Origin: Chromatiales bacterium
GTDB lineage: Bacteria; Pseudomonadota; Gammaproteobacteria; Steroidobacterales; GCA-2729495
Length of the DNA: 38,416 bases
Assembly: GCA_016789845.1 (NCBI GenBank)
Contig: JAEUQA010000021.1
Coordinates: 1 to 38,416, forward strand
Reading direction: 5' to 3'
Shown here: piece by piece, positions 1-8,623 of the stretch
How the letters are laid out: each line of letters starts with the position of its first letter
How positions within the stretch are numbered: the first letter of the stretch is position 1
Position numbers and translations under genes: made by a program
Notes under the pieces: model-generated
The model's database searches: none
What the model was told of the DNA's origin: nothing
What the model saw: the letters and a program-made list of their open reading frames with translations, nothing else

Positions 1-80
1 CTTTAGGCGCGACCCGCCTCCGGCGAGAATCGAGTCCGCGAGTCTCGAGCCGGAGGCGGGTCGCGCCTAAAGGCGCTCCT
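1..80. repeat. REP pair forming a long inverted repeat, cut by the window edge
   Basis: Bases 1-24 and 49-72 are a perfect 24-bp inverted repeat around a 24-base centre that is itself partly palindromic. The arms contain the TTTAGGCGCGAC core of the repeat family seen at 7020, 8637, 22886, 26752, 30821 and 33118. The right end (GGCGCTCCTA) runs into the amine oxidase gene, whose minus-strand TAG stop at 79-81 lies in the repeat. The outer part of the left arm is missing because the window starts inside it. Known: such hairpin REPs are moved by RAYT-type transposases; none is encoded here. Confidence 0.85.
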
Positions 81-1533
81 ACACGAGCCCCAGGACTTCG
101 AAAGCCGCCCGCTCGCCGGATTCCATGGCGCCTTCCATGCCCCGGTTCGACACGGCAGTGTGCTCGCCGCAGAAGTGAATCCGGCCAAGGGGCTTGCCCA
201 CTTCGCCGGCGAACGCCGTGACCTGGCCTGGCGCCCAGACCGCCCAGTCGCCGGCGGAGAACTGGTCCCGGTACCAGGAGTGATAGGCCTTCGGCTCCAC
301 CTTGCCCTTCGCGGCGGGCCGGACACGGTAGAAGTCGTCCATGATGGCGGCGATGGCGTCCTTCGGCTCGAGGGTATCCATCCAGGTGGCGTTGCGGCCG
401 CGCACCCAGATCGTGAGGCTGGTGATTTCCTTTGGCGTCCTGCCCTTGCGCTCGGCCACCACCATGCCCGCGAGTCCGTCGCTGAAGATGTTCGGGTTGC
501 GGCCGTCCTCCTCCCAGAAGGGCTTCTTGATGACCAGGTGCAGCATATTGACGGGCTGGGAAGCGAGGGTGTTGATCGCCAGGCCCTTGAGGCCCGTGGG
601 CAGCGGATCCAGGTGTACGCGGCGCAGCACGGTCATCGGCAGCGAGGAGATCACGAAGTCGGCCTTGTGGACGGCCCCGTCGGCGCAGTGGACTTCGGTG
701 CCGCTGCTGGTCGAGCGGATGCCGGTGACGTTGCAGCCGAAGCGCACGGGTGTCTTGAGGCCGTTGGCCATGGCCTCGGGAATTGCCTGGTTCCCGCCGA
801 CGGCCGTGTAGCCGAAGGTCCTGCCGCCCAGCTGGGCCTGCATCATCGCGAAAGTGGCCCCGAACAGCACCATCATTGCCGACACGTCGTGGGCGGTGGT
901 GCCGAAATTCGGATTGGTGTTCCAGCACAGTTCGATCACGTCCTCGGAAATGCCCAGGCTGGTGAGCCACTGGTGCAGTGACACGTCGTACTTCGCGTTG
1001 GCGGGGTCGAGCCAGGCGTCGGCAGTCTTCAGCGGGTTGTTCTTGCCGATCACCGGATTCAGATAGGACCAGGGCGTGCTTTGCCGGAGCGCCGCCGGAA
1101 AGGGGTTCCGCGGGTGCGTGGGCCACTGGTCCTTCGGGACGAGCTTGCCGTCGAGGACCAGCTCCCGGTCGTTGAAGAAGGGGACAATCGGCGTCACGTC
1201 GATGGTGCCCACGTTGAACCGCTTGCAGGCATCCATGAGCCGGGCATAGCCCGGAGCGAAGGACGTGCCACCGGACTCCGGGTTGCCCGGCACGTCGCGA
1301 TGGGAGAGCACCCGGCCACCCACGCGCTGGCGGCCCTCGAGGACCTGCACGTCGACGCCCTGTTCCTCCAGCAGCAGCGCGGCGTTCAGCCCCGACAGTC
1401 CCGCGCCGATGACGATCACCTTCGTCCGGTTCTGCGCCCGGACGATGCCGGAATTGCCGAGGGCCGCGGCGAGGGGCAGCGCGCCCATGCCCTTGACCAG
1501 GGTTCGGCGGCTCAAGCTGCTGGAATCGGGCAT
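79..1533 (-). CDS. Tat-exported flavin amine oxidase (FAD-dependent oxidoreductase)
   Basis: A 484-residue flavoprotein of the monoamine oxidase family. A twin-arginine signal (SRRTLVKG, residues 8-15) precedes the dinucleotide-binding motif VIGAGLSG (41-48), with the acidic end of the second strand in VLEGRQRVGGR. The C-terminal FAD motif reads FCGEHTAVSNRGMEGAMESG. These show a periplasmic FAD enzyme that probably oxidises a C-N bond; the substrate cannot be read from the sequence. The start at 1533 was chosen over the upstream ATG at 1602 because it puts the Tat motif at the N-terminus and avoids overlap with the gene upstream; an AGGA lies upstream of it. The preceding gene (1584-3371) is on the same strand 50 bp away, so the two may be co-transcribed. 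The stop codon is part of a REP element. Confidence 0.9.
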   Translation of the reverse strand: MPDSSSLSRRTLVKGMGALPLAAALGNSGIVRAQNRTKVIVIGAGLSGLNAALLLEEQGVDVQVLEGRQRVGGRVLSHRDVPGNPESGGTSFAPGYARLMDACKRFNVGTIDVTPIVPFFNDRELVLDGKLVPKDQWPTHPRNPFPAALRQSTPWSYLNPVIGKNNPLKTADAWLDPANAKYDVSLHQWLTSLGISEDVIELCWNTNPNFGTTAHDVSAMMVLFGATFAMMQAQLGGRTFGYTAVGGNQAIPEAMANGLKTPVRFGCNVTGIRSTSSGTEVHCADGAVHKADFVISSLPMTVLRRVHLDPLPTGLKGLAINTLASQPVNMLHLVIKKPFWEEDGRNPNIFSDGLAGMVVAERKGRTPKEITSLTIWVRGRNATWMDTLEPKDAIAAIMDDFYRVRPAAKGKVEPKAYHSWYRDQFSAGDWAVWAPGQVTAFAGEVGKPLGRIHFCGEHTAVSNRGMEGAMESGERAAFEVLGLV

Positions 1534-1583
1534 GGCGGGGTCCTGCTGGTTGGGGCGCGGGGGAGCCGGCGCCGGCGCAAATT

Positions 1584-3371
1584 TTACACGGCGCCGCGCC
1601 AATGCCGAAACCGGCGGGCCCGCGGCAGCCTCGCCAGCGCGCAGGCCGCCAGCAGGCCGACGAGGAGCAGGTCGGCGCCGCCGGAGCCGCCGGGCTGCAG
1701 GGTGGCTACCTCAATCGTCACGGTGTCCGACGCCGTGGCGCCCTGGCCGTCGGTGACGTCGAGCCGGAACTGCAGCGTGGTCGTGCTCTTCGGCACGGTA
1801 AAGCTCGGCCGGGCGGAACTGGCTCCGGCCAGCGTGACCTGGCGGCCACCCGTCTGGGTCCACTGGTACGTCAGCGGGCCGTCGAGGTCGACGCTGTTCC
1901 TGCCGTCCAGGGCCAGGGACTCGCCGCCCAGGGTGACCAGCCGGGCGCCGGGGCCTGCCTCCGCCACCGGGAGGTAGTTGCCCGCGATGCGGGTGGGCCT
2001 CGTGCTGATGAAGTTGGCCGCTGCCGGTACCTTGGCCAGCAGCCATTCGGTCGTCTCCTTCAGGAAGGCGCGCTCGACGCCCAGCAGGCTGTGGGCGTTA
2101 CCGCCGGTGGGGCCGACGGGGCCGGGGTAGGCGATCTCCACGTAGGTGGCATCCATGCCCGCCGCCACGGCCGCATTCCGCACGTCCACCGAGTAGGCGT
2201 TGGGCGTGAAATCGTCGCCCTGGGCGCGGAGCAGGAATACGGGGACCTTCGCGGCCCTGATCTCCCGCACGACGACCGAGAGGCTGTCCGGTCCCCAGTA
2301 GCTCAGGAACGTGCGCCCGGACCGCTGCAGGTCCACGCCGAAGGTGGTCAGGTAGTCCCGCACTTCCTCGCCGCGGCCCTCTGCCACCAGTTCCCGGGAC
2401 AGGGCAATGTGCGAGTCGTACAGGCTCCGGGGCAGGAACAGGACGTCCGTCGCCGCTTCCCGGCCGTCGCGCACCACGCCGAACAGGCCGACGGCCACCA
2501 TGCGCGGATCGTTGTTGCTGAGCGCCGGGTAGACCCCGGCCGCCTGGGTCCCGCCGCTGTGGCCGGCGACGAAGACCTTGTCGAAGCCGAGCCGCTCGAG
2601 GAAGTCGATGCCGACCGCCAGGTCGCGGGTCGTGTCCTCGAAGAGCGTGTTGCCGCCGCCCGCGGCAGTGCCCCAGTCCCGGCCGTTCAGGGACAGCACC
2701 GTGAAACCCTGCGCGATGCCCCACAGGCCGGCAGACTGGCTGACGCCCGTGGCATAGCTGCCCTGGGCACCATGGCGGAAGACCCACGCCACTTCACGGG
2801 TGCCGAGCGTTGCCGCGTCATTGGTCGGGATGTAGAGCTCGCCGTCCAGGGGCGTCCCGTCTGGCGCGTATAGCGTCAGGTACCGCACGTCCGCGTCGGT
2901 GTTTGCCGCGGTCTCGCAGGCGCTGTCGGCCGAATCGATGCCGGTGACGCCGTCGCAGGCGTCGGTGCCGTCGCCGCCGACCATGACGTCGTCACCCTCG
3001 TCCCCGGCCAGCTGGTCATTGCCGCTGCTGCCCCGCAGGCTGTCGTTGCCGGGGCCGCCGATGAGCGTGTCATTGCCGTCGTCACCCCGCAGGTCGTCAT
3101 CGCCGTCCTCGCCCAGCAGCCGGTCGTCCCCGCCGGCGCCGATCAGGATGTCGTTGCCGTCGCCGCCGCAGACCGTGTCATTGCCGTCCCCGGCCTCGAT
3201 CACGTCGTTGCCGCCGAGGCCCACGATGACGTCACTGCCCGACGTGCCCAGCAGCCGGTCATCGCCGGGCGTTCCGACGATGGTGGCGGGGAGGCCCTCG
3301 CAGGTCTGGGCCCTGAGGGAGAGGGGCAGTGCCAGGGCGAGGAAGCAGACGGCAAGGATCCGCGCGAACAT
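1584..3371 (-). CDS. Secreted RTX-repeat / alpha-beta hydrolase / PKD-like protein with GlyGly-CTERM tail
   Basis: A 595-residue multidomain secreted protein. A Sec signal (residues 1-21) is followed by calcium-binding RTX nonapeptides of the GGxGxD type (about 35-140, e.g. [19 protein letters not shown]). Next comes an alpha/beta-hydrolase-like region with nucleophile elbow GHSGG (Ser272), then a PKD/cadherin-like beta domain (about 460-555). The C-terminus carries GGSGG, a hydrophobic helix and an arginine-rich tail, as in GlyGly-CTERM proteins. Known: GlyGly-CTERM tails are processed by the intramembrane protease rhombosortase and often mark type II secretion substrates. RTX repeats at the N-terminus are unusual, since type I substrates carry them near the C-terminus. 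The hydrolase may be an esterase or lipase-like enzyme; the substrate is not evident. The gene is divergent from the beta-propeller gene at 3569. Confidence 0.85.
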   Translation of the reverse strand: MFARILAVCFLALALPLSLRAQTCEGLPATIVGTPGDDRLLGTSGSDVIVGLGGNDVIEAGDGNDTVCGGDGNDILIGAGGDDRLLGEDGDDDLRGDDGNDTLIGGPGNDSLRGSSGNDQLAGDEGDDVMVGGDGTDACDGVTGIDSADSACETAANTDADVRYLTLYAPDGTPLDGELYIPTNDAATLGTREVAWVFRHGAQGSYATGVSQSAGLWGIAQGFTVLSLNGRDWGTAAGGGNTLFEDTTRDLAVGIDFLERLGFDKVFVAGHSGGTQAAGVYPALSNNDPRMVAVGLFGVVRDGREAATDVLFLPRSLYDSHIALSRELVAEGRGEEVRDYLTTFGVDLQRSGRTFLSYWGPDSLSVVVREIRAAKVPVFLLRAQGDDFTPNAYSVDVRNAAVAAGMDATYVEIAYPGPVGPTGGNAHSLLGVERAFLKETTEWLLAKVPAAANFISTRPTRIAGNYLPVAEAGPGARLVTLGGESLALDGRNSVDLDGPLTYQWTQTGGRQVTLAGASSARPSFTVPKSTTTLQFRLDVTDGQGATASDTVTIEVATLQPGGSGGADLLLVGLLAACALARLPRARRFRHWRGAV

Positions 3372-3446
3372 GGGGCGATGGCCTGCTGGGGACGACCGGC
3401 CGACGCTATGCGGGGCGCCCCGCGAGTGTCAACACGGTACCGGCCC

Positions 3447-3458
3447 TTGACCGGTCAA
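3447..3458. promoter_or_regulatory. Candidate operator: 12-bp perfect palindrome
   Basis: TTGACCGGTCAA is a perfect palindrome in the 197-bp divergent gap between the RTX-hydrolase gene and the first beta-propeller gene. It contains a TTGACC that could serve as a -35 box in either direction, but no good -10 lies at the right spacing. A separate TATCAT at 3532-3537 could be the -10 for the plus-strand gene. Function is inferred from position and symmetry only. Confidence 0.3.
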
Positions 3459-3568
3459 CGAAGGCCCGCATCGTGCGACAAACTGCCACGGCGCCGGCCG
3501 GTCGTGGGGCTGTACATGAAGGGTCATGCGCTATCATCCGGCCAGGCGCACCGCCAGGGGAAAGAACA

Positions 3569-4774
3569 ATGCAACGCTCCACGATCTTCGTCACCACCAT
3601 CTTCACGGCGGCCCTCGCTGGTCATGCCGGGGGCCTGCTGGCCGCCGATGCCGCCGCACCGGCCGCCGACGCCACGGCCCAGGCCAGCACCCGGGCTGGC
3701 GCGGACAGCGCGGGCCCCGACTGGGCGTCCCGCGAGCTGCCCCACCGCAAGATTCCGAACATCCCGGAGACCGCCGAGGCCTACTACGCGCCGGACAACA
3801 TCCACGTCATCGCCCAGACCCAGGACCCGAAGGCCCTGCGGGCCAAGGACGAGAAGTCCGCCGGCGGCGCCCTGACCTGGATCTTCAAGGACGACGGCTC
3901 CGAGGCCTGGCGCGTGAACGACCGCGGCCAGGATGCCTGCTCCTGGTTCTTCCCGGACATGAAGCGCATCGTCTGGACGTCCACCCGGGACCACATGGAC
4001 ATGCCCATCGGCAACTGGTCCGATGACAGCGACTATCCCCAGGGCGCCGAGCTCTACACGTCCGACCTCAAGGGCGGGAACATCAAGCGCCTGACCAATA
4101 ACAAGTACTACGAGGCGGAAGTCACCGTCTCGCCCGACGGCAAGTGGATCGTCTTTGGCCGCCAGATCAACGGCAACATGGACATCTGGATCATGAAGTC
4201 CGACGGCACCGGGGAGAAGCAGCTGACCTTCACGCCGGACTGGCAGGAAGGCGCCCCGTATTTCCTGCCCGACAACAAGACCATTATCTACCGCGCCTGG
4301 CAGCACAGCGTCACCCAGGAACTGAAGCGCATCCGCGAGGAAACCGGCCAGCGCAACCAGACGCCGATGACCATCTTCACCATGAACCTGGACGGCTCCA
4401 ACGTGCAGCCCCGGACGTTCACCAACGACATGAACTGGGCCCCGTTCCCGGCACCCGACGGCCGGCACTTCGCCTACGTGCGCATCGGCGAGGGCAACAA
4501 CTGGGACGTGTACCTGGGCGATCTCGCCGGTGGCGAGCCCCGCCGGCTGACCTGGAGCCCTGCCTTCGACGGCTTCCCGGCCATCTCGCCGGATGGCAAG
4601 AAGCTGCTCTTCACCCGCAGCGAGGGCCAGCGCTTCATGTCGGACCTCTATACCCACGTCATGGACATTTCCTCCCTGAACATCGGGCCGGAGAACTACA
4701 AGGGCGTGCCGCCGAAGTCCGAGGCGCCCGCCGGCTGGAAGCTGCCTGCCGAGAAGGTTGTGTCCAGGAACTGA
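3569..4774 (+). CDS. Exported TolB-like (PD40) beta-propeller protein, first of a tandem pair
   Basis: A 401-residue protein with a Sec signal (cleavage probably after LLAADA) and several PD40/WD40-like repeats of the TolB type, e.g. AEVTVSPDGKWIVFGRQ, PFPAPDGRHFAYVR and PAISPDGKKLLFTR, each followed by a DIWIM/YLGD-type strand. These predict a periplasmic or surface beta-propeller. It lacks the N-terminal domain of true TolB and is not next to tol-pal genes. The start at 3569 was chosen because it gives a signal peptide and has AGGGGAAAG just upstream. The following gene is a clear paralog 18 bp downstream, and a Rieske oxygenase follows that, so the three probably form one operon. Role unknown; substrate binding or scaffolding for the oxidative pathway is inference. 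Confidence 0.85.
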   Translation: MQRSTIFVTTIFTAALAGHAGGLLAADAAAPAADATAQASTRAGADSAGPDWASRELPHRKIPNIPETAEAYYAPDNIHVIAQTQDPKALRAKDEKSAGGALTWIFKDDGSEAWRVNDRGQDACSWFFPDMKRIVWTSTRDHMDMPIGNWSDDSDYPQGAELYTSDLKGGNIKRLTNNKYYEAEVTVSPDGKWIVFGRQINGNMDIWIMKSDGTGEKQLTFTPDWQEGAPYFLPDNKTIIYRAWQHSVTQELKRIREETGQRNQTPMTIFTMNLDGSNVQPRTFTNDMNWAPFPAPDGRHFAYVRIGEGNNWDVYLGDLAGGEPRRLTWSPAFDGFPAISPDGKKLLFTRSEGQRFMSDLYTHVMDISSLNIGPENYKGVPPKSEAPAGWKLPAEKVVSRN

Positions 4775-4792
4775 CCCTGCGGGAGACTGAAG

Positions 4793-5869
4793 ATGCGCCC
4801 ATCCCTCGTCGCACTGGGCCTGCTTGCCGTGGCTTCGCCGGGCCTGGCAGCCCCGGCGTTGAACCTGCCCAGGCTGCCGCCGCCCGATCCCCGGGAGCTG
4901 CCGTACTTCATGGTGCCGATCCCCATGGAGGCGGCCGAGGCCTACTGGGCCCCGGACTCCCGTCACCTGATCGCCCAGACGCGGGATCCCCAGGCGCTCA
5001 AGACGCCCCAGGGGAGGAACGGCGCGCTCACGTGGATCTTCTCCGACGACGGCAAGGACATGTGGCGCGTCAACGACCGGGGCCAGGATGCCTGCTCCTA
5101 CTTCTTCCCCGATGGCGAGACGATCGTCTGGACGTCCACCCGGGACAACATGCAGATGCCGGTCGGCAACTGGTCCGACTCGGACGACTACCCCCAGGGC
5201 GGCGAGATCTACCTCTCCGACTGGCGCGGCAAGAACGTCCGGCGCATGACGAACAACCAGTACTACGAGGCCGAGGTCTCCGTGTCCCCGGATGGCCAGT
5301 GGCTGGCCTACGGCCGGCAGATCGACGGCAAGATGGACATCTGGGCCCAGCGCGTGAGCACGGGCGAGGAGTTCCAGGTCACGCGGACGGACGAGTGGCA
5401 GGAAGGCGCGCCGTTCTTCCTCCCGGACAGCGAGACCATCATCTTCCGGGCCTGGAAGCGGTCCGACTACAAGAAGATCAAGCCGACGCCGATGACCATC
5501 TTCACCATTCGTCGCGACGGCACCGACTGGCGCCGGCACACGTTCGACGACGGCATGAACTGGCACCCGACCCCGGCCCCCGATGGCCGGCACTACGTCT
5601 ACGTGCGGGCGGTGACCGAGAACAACTGGGAAATCATGCTGGGCGACCTGGCCGGCGGTCCGCCGCGCCAGCTGACCTACTACGACAAGCTCGACATCCT
5701 GGCGCACATCTCCCCGGACGGTAAGAAGATGAACTGGGGGCGTGCCACGGGCGATGGCTTCATGGGAGGCATCCGCACCTTCGTCATGGACGTCTCCTCG
5801 CTGAACCTGGGGAAGGAGAACTACGTGCCCTTCGATCCCTCCTGGGGCAAGAAGATGGAGGCCCGCTAG
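4793..5869 (+). CDS. Exported TolB-like (PD40) beta-propeller protein, second of a tandem pair
   Basis: A 358-residue paralog of the preceding gene product. Long segments match: AEAYWAPDSRHLIAQT against AEAYYAPDNIHVIAQT, RVNDRGQDACSYFFPD against RVNDRGQDACSWFFPD, and both end with VMD(V/I)SSLN followed by G.ENY. The signal peptide is short (cleavage near GLAAP). PD40 repeats include VSVSPDGQWLAYGRQ and AHISPDGKKMNWGR. The ATG at 4793 has GGGAGA 8 bases upstream. The gene ends one base before the TTG start of the Rieske gene, so translation of the two is probably coupled. The pair looks like a local duplication that kept a strongly conserved loop (NDRGQDAC), perhaps a functional surface; the biochemical role is unknown. 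Confidence 0.85.
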   Translation: MRPSLVALGLLAVASPGLAAPALNLPRLPPPDPRELPYFMVPIPMEAAEAYWAPDSRHLIAQTRDPQALKTPQGRNGALTWIFSDDGKDMWRVNDRGQDACSYFFPDGETIVWTSTRDNMQMPVGNWSDSDDYPQGGEIYLSDWRGKNVRRMTNNQYYEAEVSVSPDGQWLAYGRQIDGKMDIWAQRVSTGEEFQVTRTDEWQEGAPFFLPDSETIIFRAWKRSDYKKIKPTPMTIFTIRRDGTDWRRHTFDDGMNWHPTPAPDGRHYVYVRAVTENNWEIMLGDLAGGPPRQLTYYDKLDILAHISPDGKKMNWGRATGDGFMGGIRTFVMDVSSLNLGKENYVPFDPSWGKKMEAR

Positions 5870-5870
5870 G

Positions 5871-7022
5871 TTGTTCATCAACTTCTGGTACGCCGCCCTG
5901 CGGACCGGTCAGCTCGCTGATCAGCCGGTCAAGGTGCGGATGCTCGGCCAGAATTTCGTGCTGTTCCGGGACACGGCGGGCAAGGCCCACTGCCTGTCCA
6001 ACATCTGCGTGCACCGGGGCGGATCCCTCGCCGGTGGCAAGGTGAAGGGCGACCGGGTGGAGTGCCCCTACCATGGCTGGCAGTTCGACGGCGCCGGCCA
6101 GTGCACCCGCATTCCCTCGCTGGGAGCGGCCGCGAAGATTCCCGCCCGGGCACGGGTCGACGCCTACCCGGTGGAGGAGCGCTACGGGCTGGTCCACGTG
6201 TTCCTCGGCGACCTGCCGGAGGCGGAGCGGCCGACGATCATGCCCATCCCCGAGTACGGCCAGCCGGGCTGGCATGCCCAGGTCGACGAGTACCTGAACA
6301 CGGCGGACTACCGGCGTACCATCGAGAACGGCCTGGACCCCGCCCACAACGAGTTCGTCCACACCACCCACGGCTTCTCGGGCAAGGAGGGCGATTCCCG
6401 GGTGCCGGATCTGAACGTCGAAGAGCGCCCGTGGGGTTGCGGGTTCATCACGACCTACTATTCGCCGCCGCTTCAGGACGCGAAGATGAAGGCTGCAGCG
6501 GGCCGGCAGGGTGATGCGGTAGTCACCGCCGGCACCTTCCACCACGGCCCCACCTGCATGACGACCTACATCAACCCGGGGCCGGGAATCTCCATTCACC
6601 AGAACGTCTACAAGACCCCGGTGGATGCGACCACGGTGCGAACCTTCCTGGTCCAGACGCGCACTTTCCTGCTCGGAACGGAGAACGACGCGCGCTTCAG
6701 TGAGCGCAACGTCTTCGTGCGCGGGCAGGACCAGGTGGTCCTCAGTGCGCTGGAGCCCTTCTTCACGCCGGAAACCAATAATCACGAGTTGCTGATGCCC
6801 TCTGACCGGGGCGTCGCCCGGTACCGGGAGTTCCTGCAGCAGTGGGAGTCCCGGGGCTGGCGCATCGACGAGGCGGCCCTGGCCCGGGATGGCGACCGGG
6901 TGGCCCGCGCCATACCGAGCCCTGCCCGCCGGGAGCAGCCGAAGGGCTGGGTGCTCGACACCGTGCCGGTGCTGGCGGCCACGGAGCAACGGAGCAGGCA
7001 ATGTCTCGATTCAACCGCGTAG
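5871..7022 (+). CDS. Rieske [2Fe-2S] ring-hydroxylating oxygenase alpha subunit, copy 1
   Basis: A 383-residue terminal oxygenase. Rieske cluster ligands are C46-H48 (ICVHRGG) and C65-H68 (CPYHGW). The mononuclear iron motif D-x2-H-x4-H is at D156, H159 and H164 (DPAHNEFVH), with bridging aspartate D156. Family members use O2 and electrons from a reductase to hydroxylate or demethylate rings or small amides; the size fits one-component alpha subunits such as VanA or KshA. The start is TTG at 5871, supported by GGAGG 9 bases upstream and by exact N-terminal alignment with the paralog at 37099 (MFINFWY against MYINFWY). The TAG stop is the first codon of a REP element, and the last about 20 residues diverge from the paralog. 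No ferredoxin or reductase gene is nearby. Confidence 0.93.
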   Translation: MFINFWYAALRTGQLADQPVKVRMLGQNFVLFRDTAGKAHCLSNICVHRGGSLAGGKVKGDRVECPYHGWQFDGAGQCTRIPSLGAAAKIPARARVDAYPVEERYGLVHVFLGDLPEAERPTIMPIPEYGQPGWHAQVDEYLNTADYRRTIENGLDPAHNEFVHTTHGFSGKEGDSRVPDLNVEERPWGCGFITTYYSPPLQDAKMKAAAGRQGDAVVTAGTFHHGPTCMTTYINPGPGISIHQNVYKTPVDATTVRTFLVQTRTFLLGTENDARFSERNVFVRGQDQVVLSALEPFFTPETNNHELLMPSDRGVARYREFLQQWESRGWRIDEAALARDGDRVARAIPSPARREQPKGWVLDTVPVLAATEQRSRQCLDSTA

Positions 7023-8623
7023 GAGCGCCGACCGGCGCGACCCCGAATTGCCGGTCGCGCCTGAAGGCGCTCCTGCTGGCGCTCATCATCACGGGTCCCG
7101 CAATCGCGGGCACCAGCATCCACCGCACCTCCGGCGCCGAGCCGCCTTCGCTTGATCCCACGCTCGGGTCCGGCAGCATGGCGGCGCCGATGCTCTCGGA
7201 CATGGTGGAGGGGCTGGTCGGCCGCGGGCCGTCGAGGAAGCCCGAACCGGCTTGCGCCGAGAGCTGGACCGTATCGCCCGACGGCCTGACCTGGACCTTC
7301 CGGTTGCGGCCCGGCCTGCAGTGGTCCGACGGCACGCCGCTCACGGCGGAGGACTTCGTCTACTCCTACCGCCGGCTGCTGGATCCCGCCAGCGCCGCGG
7401 CGAACGCCGGGCTGTTCCTCGCGCTCCGCAACGCCCGCGGGATCGTCCAGAAGCAGCTGCCCCCGGACGCGCTGGGCGTGCGTGCCGCTGATCCGCGCAC
7501 GGTGGTGATGGAACTCGAGTATCCGGTGCCGTACTTCCTGCAGATCCTGGCCAACACCCAGGCGGCGCCCGTTCCGCGCCACGTCATCGAAAAGCTGGGC
7601 CGGGACTGGACGCGGCCGGGCTCGCTGGTGAGCAACGGCCCCTACGTGCTGGCCGAGCGCGTCCCGCAGAGCTACGTGAAGCTCGTGAAGAATCCCCGCT
7701 ATCGTGACGCGAAGTCGGTGCGCATCGACGAGGTGTACTGGCACCCCACCCAGGACCTGGGCGCCGCCTTCCGCCGCTTCCGTGCCGGTGAGATGGACGT
7801 CGTCCTCAACGTGGCGCCGGACGACCTGGGCTGGATCCGGGAGAACCAGCCGGAGGCGCTCCACACGGGGCCGATCCACGCCACCTACCTGCTGGTGCTG
7901 AACGTGGCCCGCAAGCCCCTCGATGACGTCCGGGTGCGGCGGGCGCTGTCGCTCGCCATCGACCGGGACGCCATCGCCAACCAGTTGCTGAAGACCGGCG
8001 TGCGCCCCGCCTGGTCCTTCGTGAGCCCGGGCATCGGCGGCTATCCCGGGCTGGCGACGGCGGAAGAGGCCCTGCCCGCCGCGAAGCGGGTGGCCGAGGC
8101 GCGCCGGCTGCTGGATGAGGCGGGCTACGGCCCGGACAATCCCCTCACCCTGCCGCTCGTCTACGACACCCAGGAGGAGAACCGCAAGATCATGGTGGCC
8201 ATCGGGGCCATGTGGCAGGCCGTCGGCGTGCGCGCCGAGATCAGCAACGTGGAGTTCGGCGCGCTGCTGGGCGCGCTGCGGACGAGGAACTACGCCGTGG
8301 TCCGCTCATCCACTTTCTCGCTCTACGACGATCCCATGGCCTTCCTGCAGCAGTTCGGCAGCCAGTCGCCCACCAACTGGGCCGGCTGGTCGAATCCCCG
8401 GTACGACCAGCTGCTCATGCAGTCCAATTCGGCGCCGGAAACCGCCGCCGACGGCGTGACCCGGACCCGCCTGTTGCAGGACGCGGAGACGCTGCTCGGC
8501 GCCGAACAGCCCGTGATCCCGATCTACTACTACCAGGGCAAGGCCCTCGTGGCGCCCCGCGTGAAGGGCTGGTGGGACGGCGCCATCGGCACGCCGCCCT
8601 CGCGCTTCCTGTCGGTGGAGTGA
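7001..8623 (+). CDS. Oligopeptide/dipeptide-type ABC substrate-binding protein (SBP family 5), copy 1
   Basis: A 540-residue periplasmic solute-binding protein of the OppA type: SAEPPSLDPTLG-like N-terminal region, WTFRLRPGLQWSDGTPLTAEDF signature, then LTLPLVYDTQEENRK and IPIYYYQGKALVAPRVKGW at the C-terminus. The start at 7001 has GGAG 6 bases upstream and overlaps the Rieske gene by 22 bases. Residues 8-24 are encoded by a REP element, whose right arm gives the start of the hydrophobic signal core (RLKALLLALI). No permease or ATPase genes accompany it, so either it shares a transporter encoded elsewhere or it works as a stand-alone binder. The ligand could be a peptide or another amide-like compound. 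Confidence 0.9.
   Translation: MSRFNRVGAPTGATPNCRSRLKALLLALIITGPAIAGTSIHRTSGAEPPSLDPTLGSGSMAAPMLSDMVEGLVGRGPSRKPEPACAESWTVSPDGLTWTFRLRPGLQWSDGTPLTAEDFVYSYRRLLDPASAAANAGLFLALRNARGIVQKQLPPDALGVRAADPRTVVMELEYPVPYFLQILANTQAAPVPRHVIEKLGRDWTRPGSLVSNGPYVLAERVPQSYVKLVKNPRYRDAKSVRIDEVYWHPTQDLGAAFRRFRAGEMDVVLNVAPDDLGWIRENQPEALHTGPIHATYLLVLNVARKPLDDVRVRRALSLAIDRDAIANQLLKTGVRPAWSFVSPGIGGYPGLATAEEALPAAKRVAEARRLLDEAGYGPDNPLTLPLVYDTQEENRKIMVAIGAMWQAVGVRAEISNVEFGALLGALRTRNYAVVRSSTFSLYDDPMAFLQQFGSQSPTNWAGWSNPRYDQLLMQSNSAPETAADGVTRTRLLQDAETLLGAEQPVIPIYYYQGKALVAPRVKGWWDGAIGTPPSRFLSVE
7020..7075. repeat. REP pair inside two genes (Rieske stop and SBP signal peptide)
   Basis: Arms 7022-7042 and 7053-7073 pair over most of their length (GGAGCGCC....GGCGCGACC against GGTCGCGCC....GGCGCTCC), leaving a 10-base centre. 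The TAG at 7020-7022 ends the Rieske gene, while another frame reads through the element as the N-terminus of the binding protein (GAPTGAT...CRSRLKALL). The same position is occupied by a REP pair in the paralogous gene at 8623. Confidence 0.85.

Noticed and set aside
3524..5881. Long open frame of 785 residues on the minus strand opposite the propeller genes
   Set aside because: It is antisense to two genes with clear signal peptides and PD40 repeats; its product is Val/Gly/Arg-rich with no domain, as expected for antisense frames in high-GC DNA.
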